In this document: positions 54,698 through 62,728 of the stretch, in pieces
Position numbering within the stretch: the first letter of the stretch is position 1
How the letters are laid out: each line of letters starts with the position of its first letter
Assembly (NCBI RefSeq): GCF_039543525.1
Contig: NZ_BAABJX010000010.1
Span: 1 to 64,000, forward strand
Direction: 5' to 3'
Length of the DNA: 64,000 nt
Source of the DNA: Algivirga pacifica
GTDB lineage: Bacteria; Bacteroidota; Bacteroidia; Cytophagales; Flammeovirgaceae
Translations under genes and position numbers: made by a program
The notes under the pieces: generated by a model
Seen by the model: the letters and a program-made list of their open reading frames with translations, nothing else
The model's database searches: none
What the model was told of the DNA's origin: nothing

Positions 54698-56620
54698 ATG
54701 AACAAGATGAACAACCTAGAGGACTACGCTATCGACTATCGAAAGAGTGTCACAGAACCTGAAAAGTTTTGGGCTTATCAAGCAGAACGTTTCGTATGGA
54801 GAAAAAAATGGGACACCGTATTAGAGTATGACTTTGAGGACTATAACGTTGAATGGTACAAGAACGGTAAACTAAACATCACAGAGAACTGTCTTGACCG
54901 ACACCTATTGAATCGCAGCGATAAAACAGCTATTCATTGGGTACCTAATGACCCTAAAGAACAAGATAGAATCTTTACTTATAAGCAGCTACACGAAGAG
55001 GTTTCTCGCTTCGCCAATGTCCTAAAAAACAATGGTGTACAAAAAGGAGATCGTGTGTGTTTATACATGCCTATGGTTCCTGAGCTAGCGATTGCTGTAT
55101 TAGCTTGTGCTCGTATCGGGGCGATTCACTCTGTCGTATTTGGTGGGTTCTCAGCTGACGCCCTTGCCGGACGTATCAATGATGCTGAAGCGAAGATATT
55201 ATTGACTGCGAACTTTGGACCAAGAGGGTCGAAGAAAATCGGACTGAAAAACATTGCTGATGAAGCATTGGAAAACTGCCCTGGTATTGAAACAGCTATC
55301 GTCCTTCAAAGAACAGATGATGCCGTAGAAATGAAGGCGGGTAGAGATAAATGGTGGCACGAAGAGCTTGAAAAAGTAGAGACATTCTGCGAACCAGAAA
55401 TCATGGACTCAGAAGACCCTCTATTTATCCTTTACACCTCAGGTTCTACTGGAAAACCGAAAGGGGTTGTTCATACCACAGGAGGATATATGGTGTACAC
55501 GGCCTATACTTTCCGCAACGTATTCCAGTACCAAGAGGACGATATCTACTGGTGTACCGCCGATATCGGATGGATTACTGGCCATTCCTATATCGTATAC
55601 GGACCACTATTGGAAGGAGCTACTTCTGTTATGTTTGAAGGGGTACCAACCTTCCCGGATGCTGGACGTTTCTGGAGAATCATCGACCGTCTAGGGGTGA
55701 ATACCTTCTATACCGCACCTACTGCTATCCGTGCACTAATGGCACAAGGTCTAGAGTATGTTGAACTATACAAACTGGATAGTCTTAAAGTACTAGGTAC
55801 CGTAGGAGAACCTATCAACCGTGAGGCATGGGATTGGTATCATCACCATATTGGTAAAAACCAATGCCCTATCGTGGATACCTGGTGGCAAACAGAAACA
55901 GGAGGTATCATGATTTCTCCAATTGCAGGAGTACTTCCTACCAAGCCTACTTACGCAACACTTCCATTACCAGGTATTCAACCTGTACTATTGGATAGTG
56001 AGGGCAACGAACTAAAAGGAAACGGTGTAGAAGGAAACCTATGCATCAAGTTCCCTTGGCCAAGTATGATCCGTACAACCTGGGGAGACCATGAGCGTTG
56101 TAAAAACACCTACTTCTCTACTTATAAAGGCTATTACTTCACAGGAGATGGCTGCCGTAGAGATGAAGATGGCTACTATAGAATCATGGGTCGTGTAGAT
56201 GATGTAATCAACGTATCTGGGCACCGATTGGGTACTGCTGAGGTTGAGAATGCGATCAACATGCATGAGGCTGTGGTAGAATCAGCAGTGGTGGGATATC
56301 CTCACGACATCAAAGGACAAGGTATCTATGCCTATGTGGTTTGCGATGCTGCCAAGATGGAAGTTTCTACTATGGATGACCTGAAAGCAGAAATCGCCGC
56401 AACGGTTAATGAGAAAATCGGACCTATCGCACGTCCTGATAAGATACAAATTGTAAGAGGGTTGCCTAAGACACGTTCCGGGAAGATTATGAGAAGAATT
56501 CTTCGAAAGATCGCCGCAGGAGAAACCAGCAACTTTGGAGATACTTCTACCTTATTAGACCCTAGTATTGTAGAGGCGATCAAGGAAGGTGTTGTAAGAG
56601 ACCAACCGGTGAACGCATAA
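54698..56620 (+). CDS. acs: Acetyl-coenzyme A synthetase
   Basis: A 640-residue AMP-forming ligase turning acetate, ATP and CoA into acetyl-CoA. Motifs: YTSGSTGKPKGVVHTTGG (P-loop, near residue 247), WWQTETGG near 394 and LPKTRSGKIMRR with the acetylation-sensitive Lys596. Full length. It lets the cell use acetate from its own overflow or from the surroundings. It stands alone and ends at a strong terminator. Confidence 0.95.
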   Translation: MNKMNNLEDYAIDYRKSVTEPEKFWAYQAERFVWRKKWDTVLEYDFEDYNVEWYKNGKLNITENCLDRHLLNRSDKTAIHWVPNDPKEQDRIFTYKQLHEEVSRFANVLKNNGVQKGDRVCLYMPMVPELAIAVLACARIGAIHSVVFGGFSADALAGRINDAEAKILLTANFGPRGSKKIGLKNIADEALENCPGIETAIVLQRTDDAVEMKAGRDKWWHEELEKVETFCEPEIMDSEDPLFILYTSGSTGKPKGVVHTTGGYMVYTAYTFRNVFQYQEDDIYWCTADIGWITGHSYIVYGPLLEGATSVMFEGVPTFPDAGRFWRIIDRLGVNTFYTAPTAIRALMAQGLEYVELYKLDSLKVLGTVGEPINREAWDWYHHHIGKNQCPIVDTWWQTETGGIMISPIAGVLPTKPTYATLPLPGIQPVLLDSEGNELKGNGVEGNLCIKFPWPSMIRTTWGDHERCKNTYFSTYKGYYFTGDGCRRDEDGYYRIMGRVDDVINVSGHRLGTAEVENAINMHEAVVESAVVGYPHDIKGQGIYAYVVCDAAKMEVSTMDDLKAEIAATVNEKIGPIARPDKIQIVRGLPKTRSGKIMRRILRKIAAGETSNFGDTSTLLDPSIVEAIKEGVVRDQPVNA

Positions 56621-56622
56621 TA

Positions 56623-56658
56623 AGTTAAGAGTTAGGAGTTGGGAAAAATTTAACTCTT
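56623..56658. repeat. Short heptamer tract (AGTTAAG type)
   Basis: AGTTAAG, AGTTAGG and AGTTGGG follow in register at 56623-56643, and the inverted word TTAACTCTT appears at 56650-56658. It begins 2 bases after the acs stop. Confidence 0.6.
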
Positions 56659-56672
56659 CAATAAACATTGGG

Positions 56673-56704
56673 CAGGACGATCATGTATCGTCCTGTTTTT
56701 TTTT
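56673..56704 (+). terminator. acs terminator
   Basis: CAGGACGAT (56673-56681) pairs exactly with 56687-56695 around CATGT and is followed by nine T. Confidence 0.92.
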
Positions 56705-56781
56705 CTTAAAATCGCAACAACTCCTCCCTAGCGATGTTAATCAAGGTAAATAATGATATGCTCACTTAAAATCATCCCAAT

Positions 56782-57414
56782 ATGAAAAAAGGTATCTTAT
56801 TCATTCTATCCTTATTTACTTTCAGCTTGTTGAGCAGTTCAGGATATGCACAGAAATCAAAGAAAATGGAAAATAATCAATACGAACAAATCACTTTAGG
56901 AGCAGGATGCTTCTGGTGTGTGGAAGCTGTCTTTCAGCGTGTCAATGGTGTTGTTAAAGTAGAGTCAGGCTATGCCAACGGACAAGTTCCTAATCCTTCT
57001 TATAGGGACGTGTGTACGGGTATGACTGGATATGCAGAAGTGGCACAACTCACTTACGACCCCAAGGTTGTTACTTTTAAGGAAATTTTGGAAGTCTTCT
57101 GGCATACACACAACCCTACGACCCTTAACCAACAGGGAGCTGACAAAGGCACACAGTACCGTTCAGGTATCTATTATCACAATGAAGAGCAAAAAGCAAT
57201 CGCAGAAGCTTCCTTGAAAAAAACGGATGCTTCCGGCTTATGGGATAAACCTATTGTGACAGAAATTAGACCATTGAGTAATTACTATGTCGCAGAGGAT
57301 TATCATCAGAATTATTACAATACAAACAAAAACCAGCCGTATTGCTCCATTGTGATTGTTCCAAAATTAAAGAAGCTAGAAAGTGAGTTCCCTAACTTAC
57401 TCAAGGAAAAATAG
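56782..57414 (+). CDS. msrA: Secreted peptide-methionine (S)-S-oxide reductase
   Basis: A 210-residue MsrA with a signal peptide ending SGYAQ (residue 24). The active site is GCFWC at 42-46 with catalytic Cys43. HTHNPTTLNQQGADKGTQYRSGIYY near 111-135 is typical. It repairs oxidised methionine in periplasmic or surface proteins; most MsrA proteins are cytoplasmic, so the signal is worth noting. No msrB or electron-donor gene adjoins. Confidence 0.93.
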   Translation: MKKGILFILSLFTFSLLSSSGYAQKSKKMENNQYEQITLGAGCFWCVEAVFQRVNGVVKVESGYANGQVPNPSYRDVCTGMTGYAEVAQLTYDPKVVTFKEILEVFWHTHNPTTLNQQGADKGTQYRSGIYYHNEEQKAIAEASLKKTDASGLWDKPIVTEIRPLSNYYVAEDYHQNYYNTNKNQPYCSIVIVPKLKKLESEFPNLLKEK

Positions 57415-57842
57415 ACCATATTCTATTCAATCTATTTTATTCATACGTTCCCGAAGATGTGATCTAACAATCCTATCTTTGGGATATTTTTTTCTTCTTT
57501 CCTTAACAATTTTTATTTTTTTTCAAATCGAAACCGGTTGCAACTCCTACCCTTAGTGAGATCTCTTGCAAGTCCTATTTTTTCTTCTTTCATTAGTAGT
57601 GTAAATATTACACCTAACACACGACAAATAACTATTTAACACAAAACCAATCGATTAAAAAAATGGAGCGTATCTACCTATGCTTAGATAACGCTCTCCT
57701 CCGGCCGTAAAACACCATCGTTCGAACACTTTCAAAAAAGTATACTGAATCCAAAAAAGACCATTTTTGGGGGTGGTATTCTACACCCTTAATCTAAGGT
57801 CTTGGAAACGGTAAATTATTTCTCAAAAGATAACTTACACAC
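57415..57842. promoter_or_regulatory. Amylase promoter region with LacI-type palindrome
   Basis: GAAACCGGTTGC at 57530-57541 is a palindrome with one mismatch and a central CCGG, like LacI-family operators. A hairpin (57666-57676 with 57685-57696, one bulge) lies further down, about 147 bases before the amylase start, and may belong to its leader. No gene is visible and no clear -33/-7 pair. Confidence 0.45.
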
Positions 57843-59270
57843 ATGAAAAACTATACAATCAAAGGCTTATCCCTACTGCTGCTAGGCAGCTTATTTGCTT
57901 GTCAAACGGAAGAACCACAAACAGACCTCGAGATAGCACAAGCCAACAGTAAAATCGTTGAGGTTACGCTACATGACGGCGCTCCTTTTCGCACTTCTAC
58001 TGATAACAGTGCTGCCCGCTTTACTGCCGGACCCGGCGGAGGAGTAATGATGCAAGGCTTTTACTGGGATGTTCCCGCAGGTGGTACATGGTGGAATACT
58101 GTAAAAAGTAAAGTAACGGCATGGAGCAATGCCGGCATCGAATCCATTTGGCTACCTCCTGTCAGCAAAGCGCAAAATGGTCCTTTCTCTATGGGATACG
58201 ATCCTGCCGACTACTTTGACTTCGGAGAATACAATCAAAATGGCTCTTTAGAAACACGTTTTGGCTCAAGAGCAGAACTGGAAGCGCTTATCGCTGCAGC
58301 ACACAGTGAAAACATGCAGGTGTATGCTGATATTGTTCTCAATCATAATAGTGGTGGAAACCTGGAAGCGAATATCTATACGGGAACAGATACCTGGACT
58401 GATTTCAACCCTGCCTCCGGGATGTTCAATCGTACACAACACGACTTCCATCCCAATAACATACATGGAAACGATACAGGAATCTTTGGAGGCTTTCCAG
58501 ACCTTTGCCATCATCAGTCCTATGTACAGGATTGGTTGTGGAAAACGCCTCAATCGGTCGCTCAGTATTATAAAAATACAATGGGGTTCGATGGCTGGCG
58601 CTTCGATTATGTCAAAGGGTTTGAGCCTTGGGTCGTAAAAGAATGGGTGAATACCACTGGAGGCTTCTCTGTGGGAGAGCTTTGGGATGCCAATGTAGAC
58701 TACTTGAACTGGTGGGCCAATGAGGCAAATAGTACCGTATTTGACTTTGCTTGTTATTACAAAATGAATGACGCTTTTGATGGCAACAATCTAGCGGTAC
58801 TCAATGATGACATGATGTGGAAAAGAAATCCATACAAAGCCGTGACATTTGTAACCAACCACGATACCGACGAGATTTGGAATAAAACACTAGCCTATGC
58901 TTATATCCTTACGCACGAAGGGTATCCAACGATCTTCTATCAGGATTATGAAGAATGGCTTGACAAGGATAAATTGAACAATCTTATTTGGATTCACAAC
59001 AATAAGGCTACAGGTAACACCTCTATCCTACATGCAGATAATGACGAATATGTTGCCCGCAGAAATGGCTATAACGGAAACCCTGGGCTAATTGTATACC
59101 TGAATAACTCTGACAACTGGCAGGAACGTTGGGTTCCAACCAACTGGTATAGCACACAAATCAAAGACTTCACTGGAACTTCAGGCTGGTACCCTACAAC
59201 ACAGAGTGGTGGATGGGTAAAAATACAAGCACCACCTAGAGGGTATACCATTTGGTCTCCAAACTTCTAA
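57843..59270 (+). CDS. Archaeal-type GH13 alpha-amylase lipoprotein
   Basis: A 475-residue lipoprotein (lipobox LLGSLFAC, Cys20). The catalytic barrel begins near residue 58 with GGGVMMQGFYWDVP. Catalytic residues are Asp255 (GWRFDYVKG), Glu279 (VGELWD) and Asp341 (NHDTD). The domain resembles alpha-amylases of Thermococcus and Pyrococcus (GH13_7-like) throughout, and the zinc site known from those enzymes is conserved in spacing: His203, His208 and Cys222 (HPNNIH...PDLC). It would cut starch-like glucans at the cell surface and supply oligosaccharides to a SusC/D system. It is a single gene. Confidence 0.9.
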   Translation: MKNYTIKGLSLLLLGSLFACQTEEPQTDLEIAQANSKIVEVTLHDGAPFRTSTDNSAARFTAGPGGGVMMQGFYWDVPAGGTWWNTVKSKVTAWSNAGIESIWLPPVSKAQNGPFSMGYDPADYFDFGEYNQNGSLETRFGSRAELEALIAAAHSENMQVYADIVLNHNSGGNLEANIYTGTDTWTDFNPASGMFNRTQHDFHPNNIHGNDTGIFGGFPDLCHHQSYVQDWLWKTPQSVAQYYKNTMGFDGWRFDYVKGFEPWVVKEWVNTTGGFSVGELWDANVDYLNWWANEANSTVFDFACYYKMNDAFDGNNLAVLNDDMMWKRNPYKAVTFVTNHDTDEIWNKTLAYAYILTHEGYPTIFYQDYEEWLDKDKLNNLIWIHNNKATGNTSILHADNDEYVARRNGYNGNPGLIVYLNNSDNWQERWVPTNWYSTQIKDFTGTSGWYPTTQSGGWVKIQAPPRGYTIWSPNF

Positions 59271-59754
59271 ATCTTTCTTCCTACTGAGAGCTTGTTTGGG
59301 ACTACATCTTTTGGAATAAAATTCCTCTAATCTTATTCTCAAAATCTGGGTTTCAAACAAGCTCTACATATAAATCACCTAGGATATTTCATTCTACGGT
59401 GATTCATTTTTTACCATTAATAGCTTGTTTTCTATAAATAATCCAAATAAAAAACTGATAATTATCACTTAACTCAAAGATTAATGCAGTTATTTCTTCA
59501 TAAAATGATTAATACCTTGCTTACATCAAACAAAAATAGTATAAAAGCATTGATAAGTATTAATCTATCTATTTTACGGTTCGATAAGACGTAATTATCA
59601 TTTGGTGATACCATTTAAACCAATTGATCGAGGAATCCTTGGATTGAAGACTACAAGCTTTTATCATCATAATGTAATTGATAATTACTATCCAAAGGAC
59701 TATTGAATAGCATAGGCATCATCCAAATATTAACAATAATAGAGCCTGCTTTCT
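59271..59754. other. Post-amylase spacer with inverted repeats
   Basis: GAGCTTGTTTG (59288-59298) is the complement of 59354-59364. AATCACC and GGTGATT (about 59374-59405) form a hairpin followed by CATTTTTTACC, the likely amylase terminator. The rest (59406-59754) is AT-rich and shows nothing. Confidence 0.55.
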
Positions 59755-60189
59755 ATGAGTAACAAAACAAAAGAATACAAAAAAGATGGTCTTGTAATCG
59801 TCTGGAAGCCTGAAAAATGTATCCATTCTGGAGTTTGTGTAAAGATGCTTCCAAAAGTTTACAACCCTAAAGGACGCCCTTGGATAACTCCTGAACATGC
59901 AAGTATTAGTGAACTAAAGAATCAAATAGATCAATGCCCTTCTGGAGCCTTAAGTTATTATATGTCAAACCAATCATCTTCTGAAAACACTATGGAACAA
60001 CTCGAAAAAGAAAAGAAAGTCGAAATCATGAAAAATGGTCCTATAATCGTTCATGGACCTTGTTCAATCATAAAAAATGGAGAAGAAATCAAATCGGCTT
60101 CCAAAACAACCGCTCTATGCCGTTGTGGAGCATCCGGCAATAAGCCTTATTGTGACGGCTCACATGCGAGAGTAAACTTTCAAGGATAA
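59755..60189 (+). CDS. Fused YjdI-type ferredoxin and CDGSH iron-sulfur protein
   Basis: A 144-residue cytoplasmic protein joining two iron-sulfur modules. Residues 8-70 are a Fer4_19/YjdI domain with Cys22, Cys28 and Cys61 (KCIHSGVC, CPSGAL). Residues 93-144 are a CDGSH domain with the C-x-C-x8-C-x3-H ligand set Cys122, Cys124, Cys133 and His137 (LCRC...YCDGSH). In many bacteria the two modules are separate small genes. Role: probably electron transfer or cluster transfer; the partner is unknown. It is a single gene ending at a palindrome. Confidence 0.88.
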   Translation: MSNKTKEYKKDGLVIVWKPEKCIHSGVCVKMLPKVYNPKGRPWITPEHASISELKNQIDQCPSGALSYYMSNQSSSENTMEQLEKEKKVEIMKNGPIIVHGPCSIIKNGEEIKSASKTTALCRCGASGNKPYCDGSHARVNFQG

Positions 60190-60195
60190 GTTTAT

Positions 60196-60254
60196 ATAGT
60201 GATGAGTGATGAGTTATGAGTTTAATATACTCATAACTCATCACTCATCACTAT
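60196..60254. repeat. 26-bp perfect inverted repeat at a convergent junction
   Basis: 60196-60221 is the exact complement of 60229-60254 with a 7-base loop. The arm is made of GATGAGT-type heptamers (GATGAGT, GATGAGT, TATGAGT). It lies between the ferredoxin gene and the serine hydrolase, whose stop codon is in the right arm, and can act as a terminator on both strands. Confidence 0.85.
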
Positions 60255-61630
60255 CTTAGAGCTTCTATAATTCCTTTGGTCCACTTATTAAAATCGAATC
60301 CATTTCTTCGATAGGTCACCCCCATACGCAAGATGACTAACTCTAAAGATGGAATAACCGTAAGACGTTGTCCATGAAATCCATTCGCAAAAAAGGCATC
60401 TCTAGGTACATCAGGCATCTCCCCTCCTTTATTCAACCAAAAATGCCCTCCATAATGTCCTTCAGAATTAGGAGCCTCTCGCTTGGTAAATTCCAGCCAG
60501 TCATGTGACAAGATCTCATTTCCATCCCATGTTCCATCGTTCAAGTACAACTGTCCAAATTTGGCCCAATCTCTTGCAGTACCGTAAGTATAGGAGGAAG
60601 TCACAAAATGCCCCCCAGCATCCGTTTCCATAAACATGCTATCCATCCCTAGTTTTCCAAATAGTTCTTTATATGGAAACTCCCAATACTCCTCCAGGCT
60701 ATCAAACTGTTGGGCCATCAGGTAAGAGAGAATATTACTATCTCCAGAGGAATAGCAAAAGTAGCCTCCTGCAGGATATTTTCTTTTCCTTCTTAAGGCG
60801 TAACGAGCCATATGCTCGGAATCAAACAGCATCGTATTTACTGTTTCTACCCCTCCATAATCCTCTTTCCAATCCAAGCCACTATTCATTTGTAACAAGT
60901 GGCGCCAGGTGATGTCTTTTTTATCAGAATGTTTCCAGGCCTTCATCGGTACAGGATCCCTCAAGTCCAACTTACCTTGACGATGTAAAATTCCCACTAA
61001 AGCCGACAATATACTTTTGGTCATACTCCACCCTAGCAATGGTGTGTCTACATTAATCCCTTCAGCGTATTGTTCTCCGATAATTTTTCCTTTGTGCATC
61101 ACAACCACCGCCCTGGTATTTTTAGGAGAAAACATATTTCCTTCCTTAAAAGCAGCAGCAATTGCATCCTTCATTTTAATGTTTTCAGCTTCTACTGGCA
61201 TCGCAGAATGGCTAGTTCCATTGAACTGCTTCTCCAAAGGTACAATCTTAGCATCCTTCAACTTATCATACTCCGGTAAATGTTTGCGGGGAATAGCATG
61301 ATGTAACATGGCCCCTAACCCTTCTCTATAAACTGCTGTTTTCCGGCTATGTCCCAAGACTGAGCTACTGACCGTTTTGTTTTCCATATCAATGGTAAAG
61401 TCGGCCAAGTTCACAGGAAAGAATCCCAAATCTTCCTTAAGGATTTTTTCTATAGGTATTTTACTGATAAACAACTGTGAGCAAAGGTATTTGGCAGCAA
61501 AGCCACTAATGATAGGAATACGGGGGCGCAATAGCTTGCGAAGTCCCCAATACCCTAAAACGATTCCTGCAGAAATTAACAGTGGTTGTTGTACCCGTTT
61601 GTCTGATAATTGTTGAAGAAGTTTTTTCAT
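60251..61630 (-). CDS. Serine hydrolase of the class C beta-lactamase fold
   Basis: A 459-residue protein. An N-terminal hydrophobic stretch (residues 15-32) may anchor it. The penicillin-binding fold covers residues 150-455: the nucleophile motif S202-x-x-K205 (WSMTKS), the YSS motif at 293-295 and the terminal NGFHGQ box in place of KTG. It is of the EstB/6-aminohexanoate-hydrolase type, and the substrate may be an ester, D-amino acid peptide or similar. Resistance to beta-lactams should not be assumed. Confidence 0.85.
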   Translation of the reverse strand: MKKLLQQLSDKRVQQPLLISAGIVLGYWGLRKLLRPRIPIISGFAAKYLCSQLFISKIPIEKILKEDLGFFPVNLADFTIDMENKTVSSSVLGHSRKTAVYREGLGAMLHHAIPRKHLPEYDKLKDAKIVPLEKQFNGTSHSAMPVEAENIKMKDAIAAAFKEGNMFSPKNTRAVVVMHKGKIIGEQYAEGINVDTPLLGWSMTKSILSALVGILHRQGKLDLRDPVPMKAWKHSDKKDITWRHLLQMNSGLDWKEDYGGVETVNTMLFDSEHMARYALRRKRKYPAGGYFCYSSGDSNILSYLMAQQFDSLEEYWEFPYKELFGKLGMDSMFMETDAGGHFVTSSYTYGTARDWAKFGQLYLNDGTWDGNEILSHDWLEFTKREAPNSEGHYGGHFWLNKGGEMPDVPRDAFFANGFHGQRLTVIPSLELVILRMGVTYRRNGFDFNKWTKGIIEALR

Positions 61631-61821
61631 GGATAGTATGTGGTAGGGTTAATTGATTATTAAATGTCATCATCTGCCACTCCAATATCATAGGACATTA
61701 GACATAGACTTTCATTCCATTATATATTATTATATAATATAAACATCTTTGAATAATGTTATAACTACCAAAAGGACAAACCTTTATAGATGAAAAAGTT
61801 TCTATTTATAATACTATAGTT

Positions 61822-61933
61822 GTGAGCAGTGAGCAGTGAGCAGTGAGCAGTGAGCAGTGAGCAGTGAGCAGTGAGCAGTGAGCAGTGAGCAGTGAGCAGT
61901 GAGCAGTGAGCAGTGAGCAGTGAGCAGTGAGCA
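61822..61933. repeat. (GTGAGCA)16 heptamer array
   Basis: Sixteen exact, uninterrupted units of GTGAGCA fill 61822-61933. Degenerate units of related type (CGATAAG, CGGTAAG) continue to about 61967. It lies in the divergent gap between the serine hydrolase (61630) and the Mpo1-like gene (62102), whose other content is AT-rich with TATAT words. Confidence 0.95.
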
Positions 61934-62047
61934 AATTATTTAAACGATAAGCGGTAAGCAATAAACATTTCTTCAAAGCATTGTAAATAAATGTAAATAT
62001 TACTACATTGCTCTCTAGAATGGAATTTAATTAACTAATCGGAGTAT

Positions 62048-62083
62048 ATGCCGGCTCGCTGAAACCCGACCGGCATTTTTTTA
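62048..62083 (+). terminator. Orphan + strand terminator before the Mpo1-like gene
   Basis: ATGCCGG (62048-62054) pairs exactly with CCGGCAT (62070-62076), followed by TTTTTT. No + strand gene precedes it within the gap. It sits 19 bases before ATG 62102, so it could be an attenuator in the leader or the end of a short RNA. Confidence 0.65.
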
Positions 62084-62101
62084 CACTACATTTCACTAAC
62101 C

Positions 62102-62590
62102 ATGAAGACATTACAAGAATGGTTTGCCGAATACGGAGAAAGCCATCAGAACAGCACGAACAAAAAAATTCATTTTGGTGCTGTCCCTGCGATCTTTTTC
62201 AGTATTATCTGGCTATTGCAATCTATACCAGCTGGTTTTATTCATAGCTTTCTTCCAGAAAGTTTATCTGCCTTCAAACCATATATTAACTACTCCAGTA
62301 TTCTCGTCATTATTGGTGTGTTGTTCTACTTACGTTTATCCATTGTGATTGCGATATCTATGATCATAATGGTTAGTGTAGCACTTTGGAGTGGACATTA
62401 TATTGATCAGCATCTTGCACCTCTTTGGATCGTGGGACTTGGTGTTTTTGTGATCTCATGGATTGTTCAGTTTTATGGTCATAAGGTAGAAGGGAAAAAA
62501 CCTTCGTTCTTCAAGGATCTACAATTCTTGCTTATTGGCCCAGCATGGGTGATGAGTTTTCTATATCAAAAAATAGGGATTAAATACTAA
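62102..62590 (+). CDS. Mpo1/YGL010w-like (DUF962) membrane protein
   Basis: A 162-residue protein with four transmembrane segments (about 26-44, 56-76, 79-100, 108-124). The N-terminal histidine motif ESHQNSTNKKIHFGAVP is typical of the DUF962 family, in which yeast Mpo1 is an Fe2+-dependent dioxygenase that shortens 2-hydroxy fatty acids. The bacterial role is probably similar lipid oxidation. It is preceded by an orphan terminator and an unusual heptamer array. Confidence 0.85.
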   Translation: MKTLQEWFAEYGESHQNSTNKKIHFGAVPAIFFSIIWLLQSIPAGFIHSFLPESLSAFKPYINYSSILVIIGVLFYLRLSIVIAISMIIMVSVALWSGHYIDQHLAPLWIVGLGVFVISWIVQFYGHKVEGKKPSFFKDLQFLLIGPAWVMSFLYQKIGIKY

Positions 62591-62591
62591 A

Positions 62592-62627
62592 AAAGTCTGT
62601 ATGGGCTTCTAGTTCCAAACAGACTTT
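62592..62627 (+). terminator. Hairpin after the Mpo1-like gene
   Basis: AAAGTCTGT (62592-62600) is the exact complement of 62619-62627. The T-run after it is short, so termination is only likely. Confidence 0.55.
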
Positions 62628-62728
62628 ACATAATAAAATTACCAAAGGAATCTTAAGGGCTACAACTATCCAAGTTACTGCTACCGCTCTTAACGGTTCC
62701 TTTTTTATTTGTCAACCATTAGTAAGTA

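Noticed and set aside
60251..61630. Beta-lactam resistance gene
   Set aside because: The fold is shared by many esterases and amidases; the terminal motif is HGQ rather than KTG, and no resistance context is present.
61822..61933. CRISPR array
   Set aside because: The units are 7 bases long, contiguous and without spacers, and no cas gene is present.
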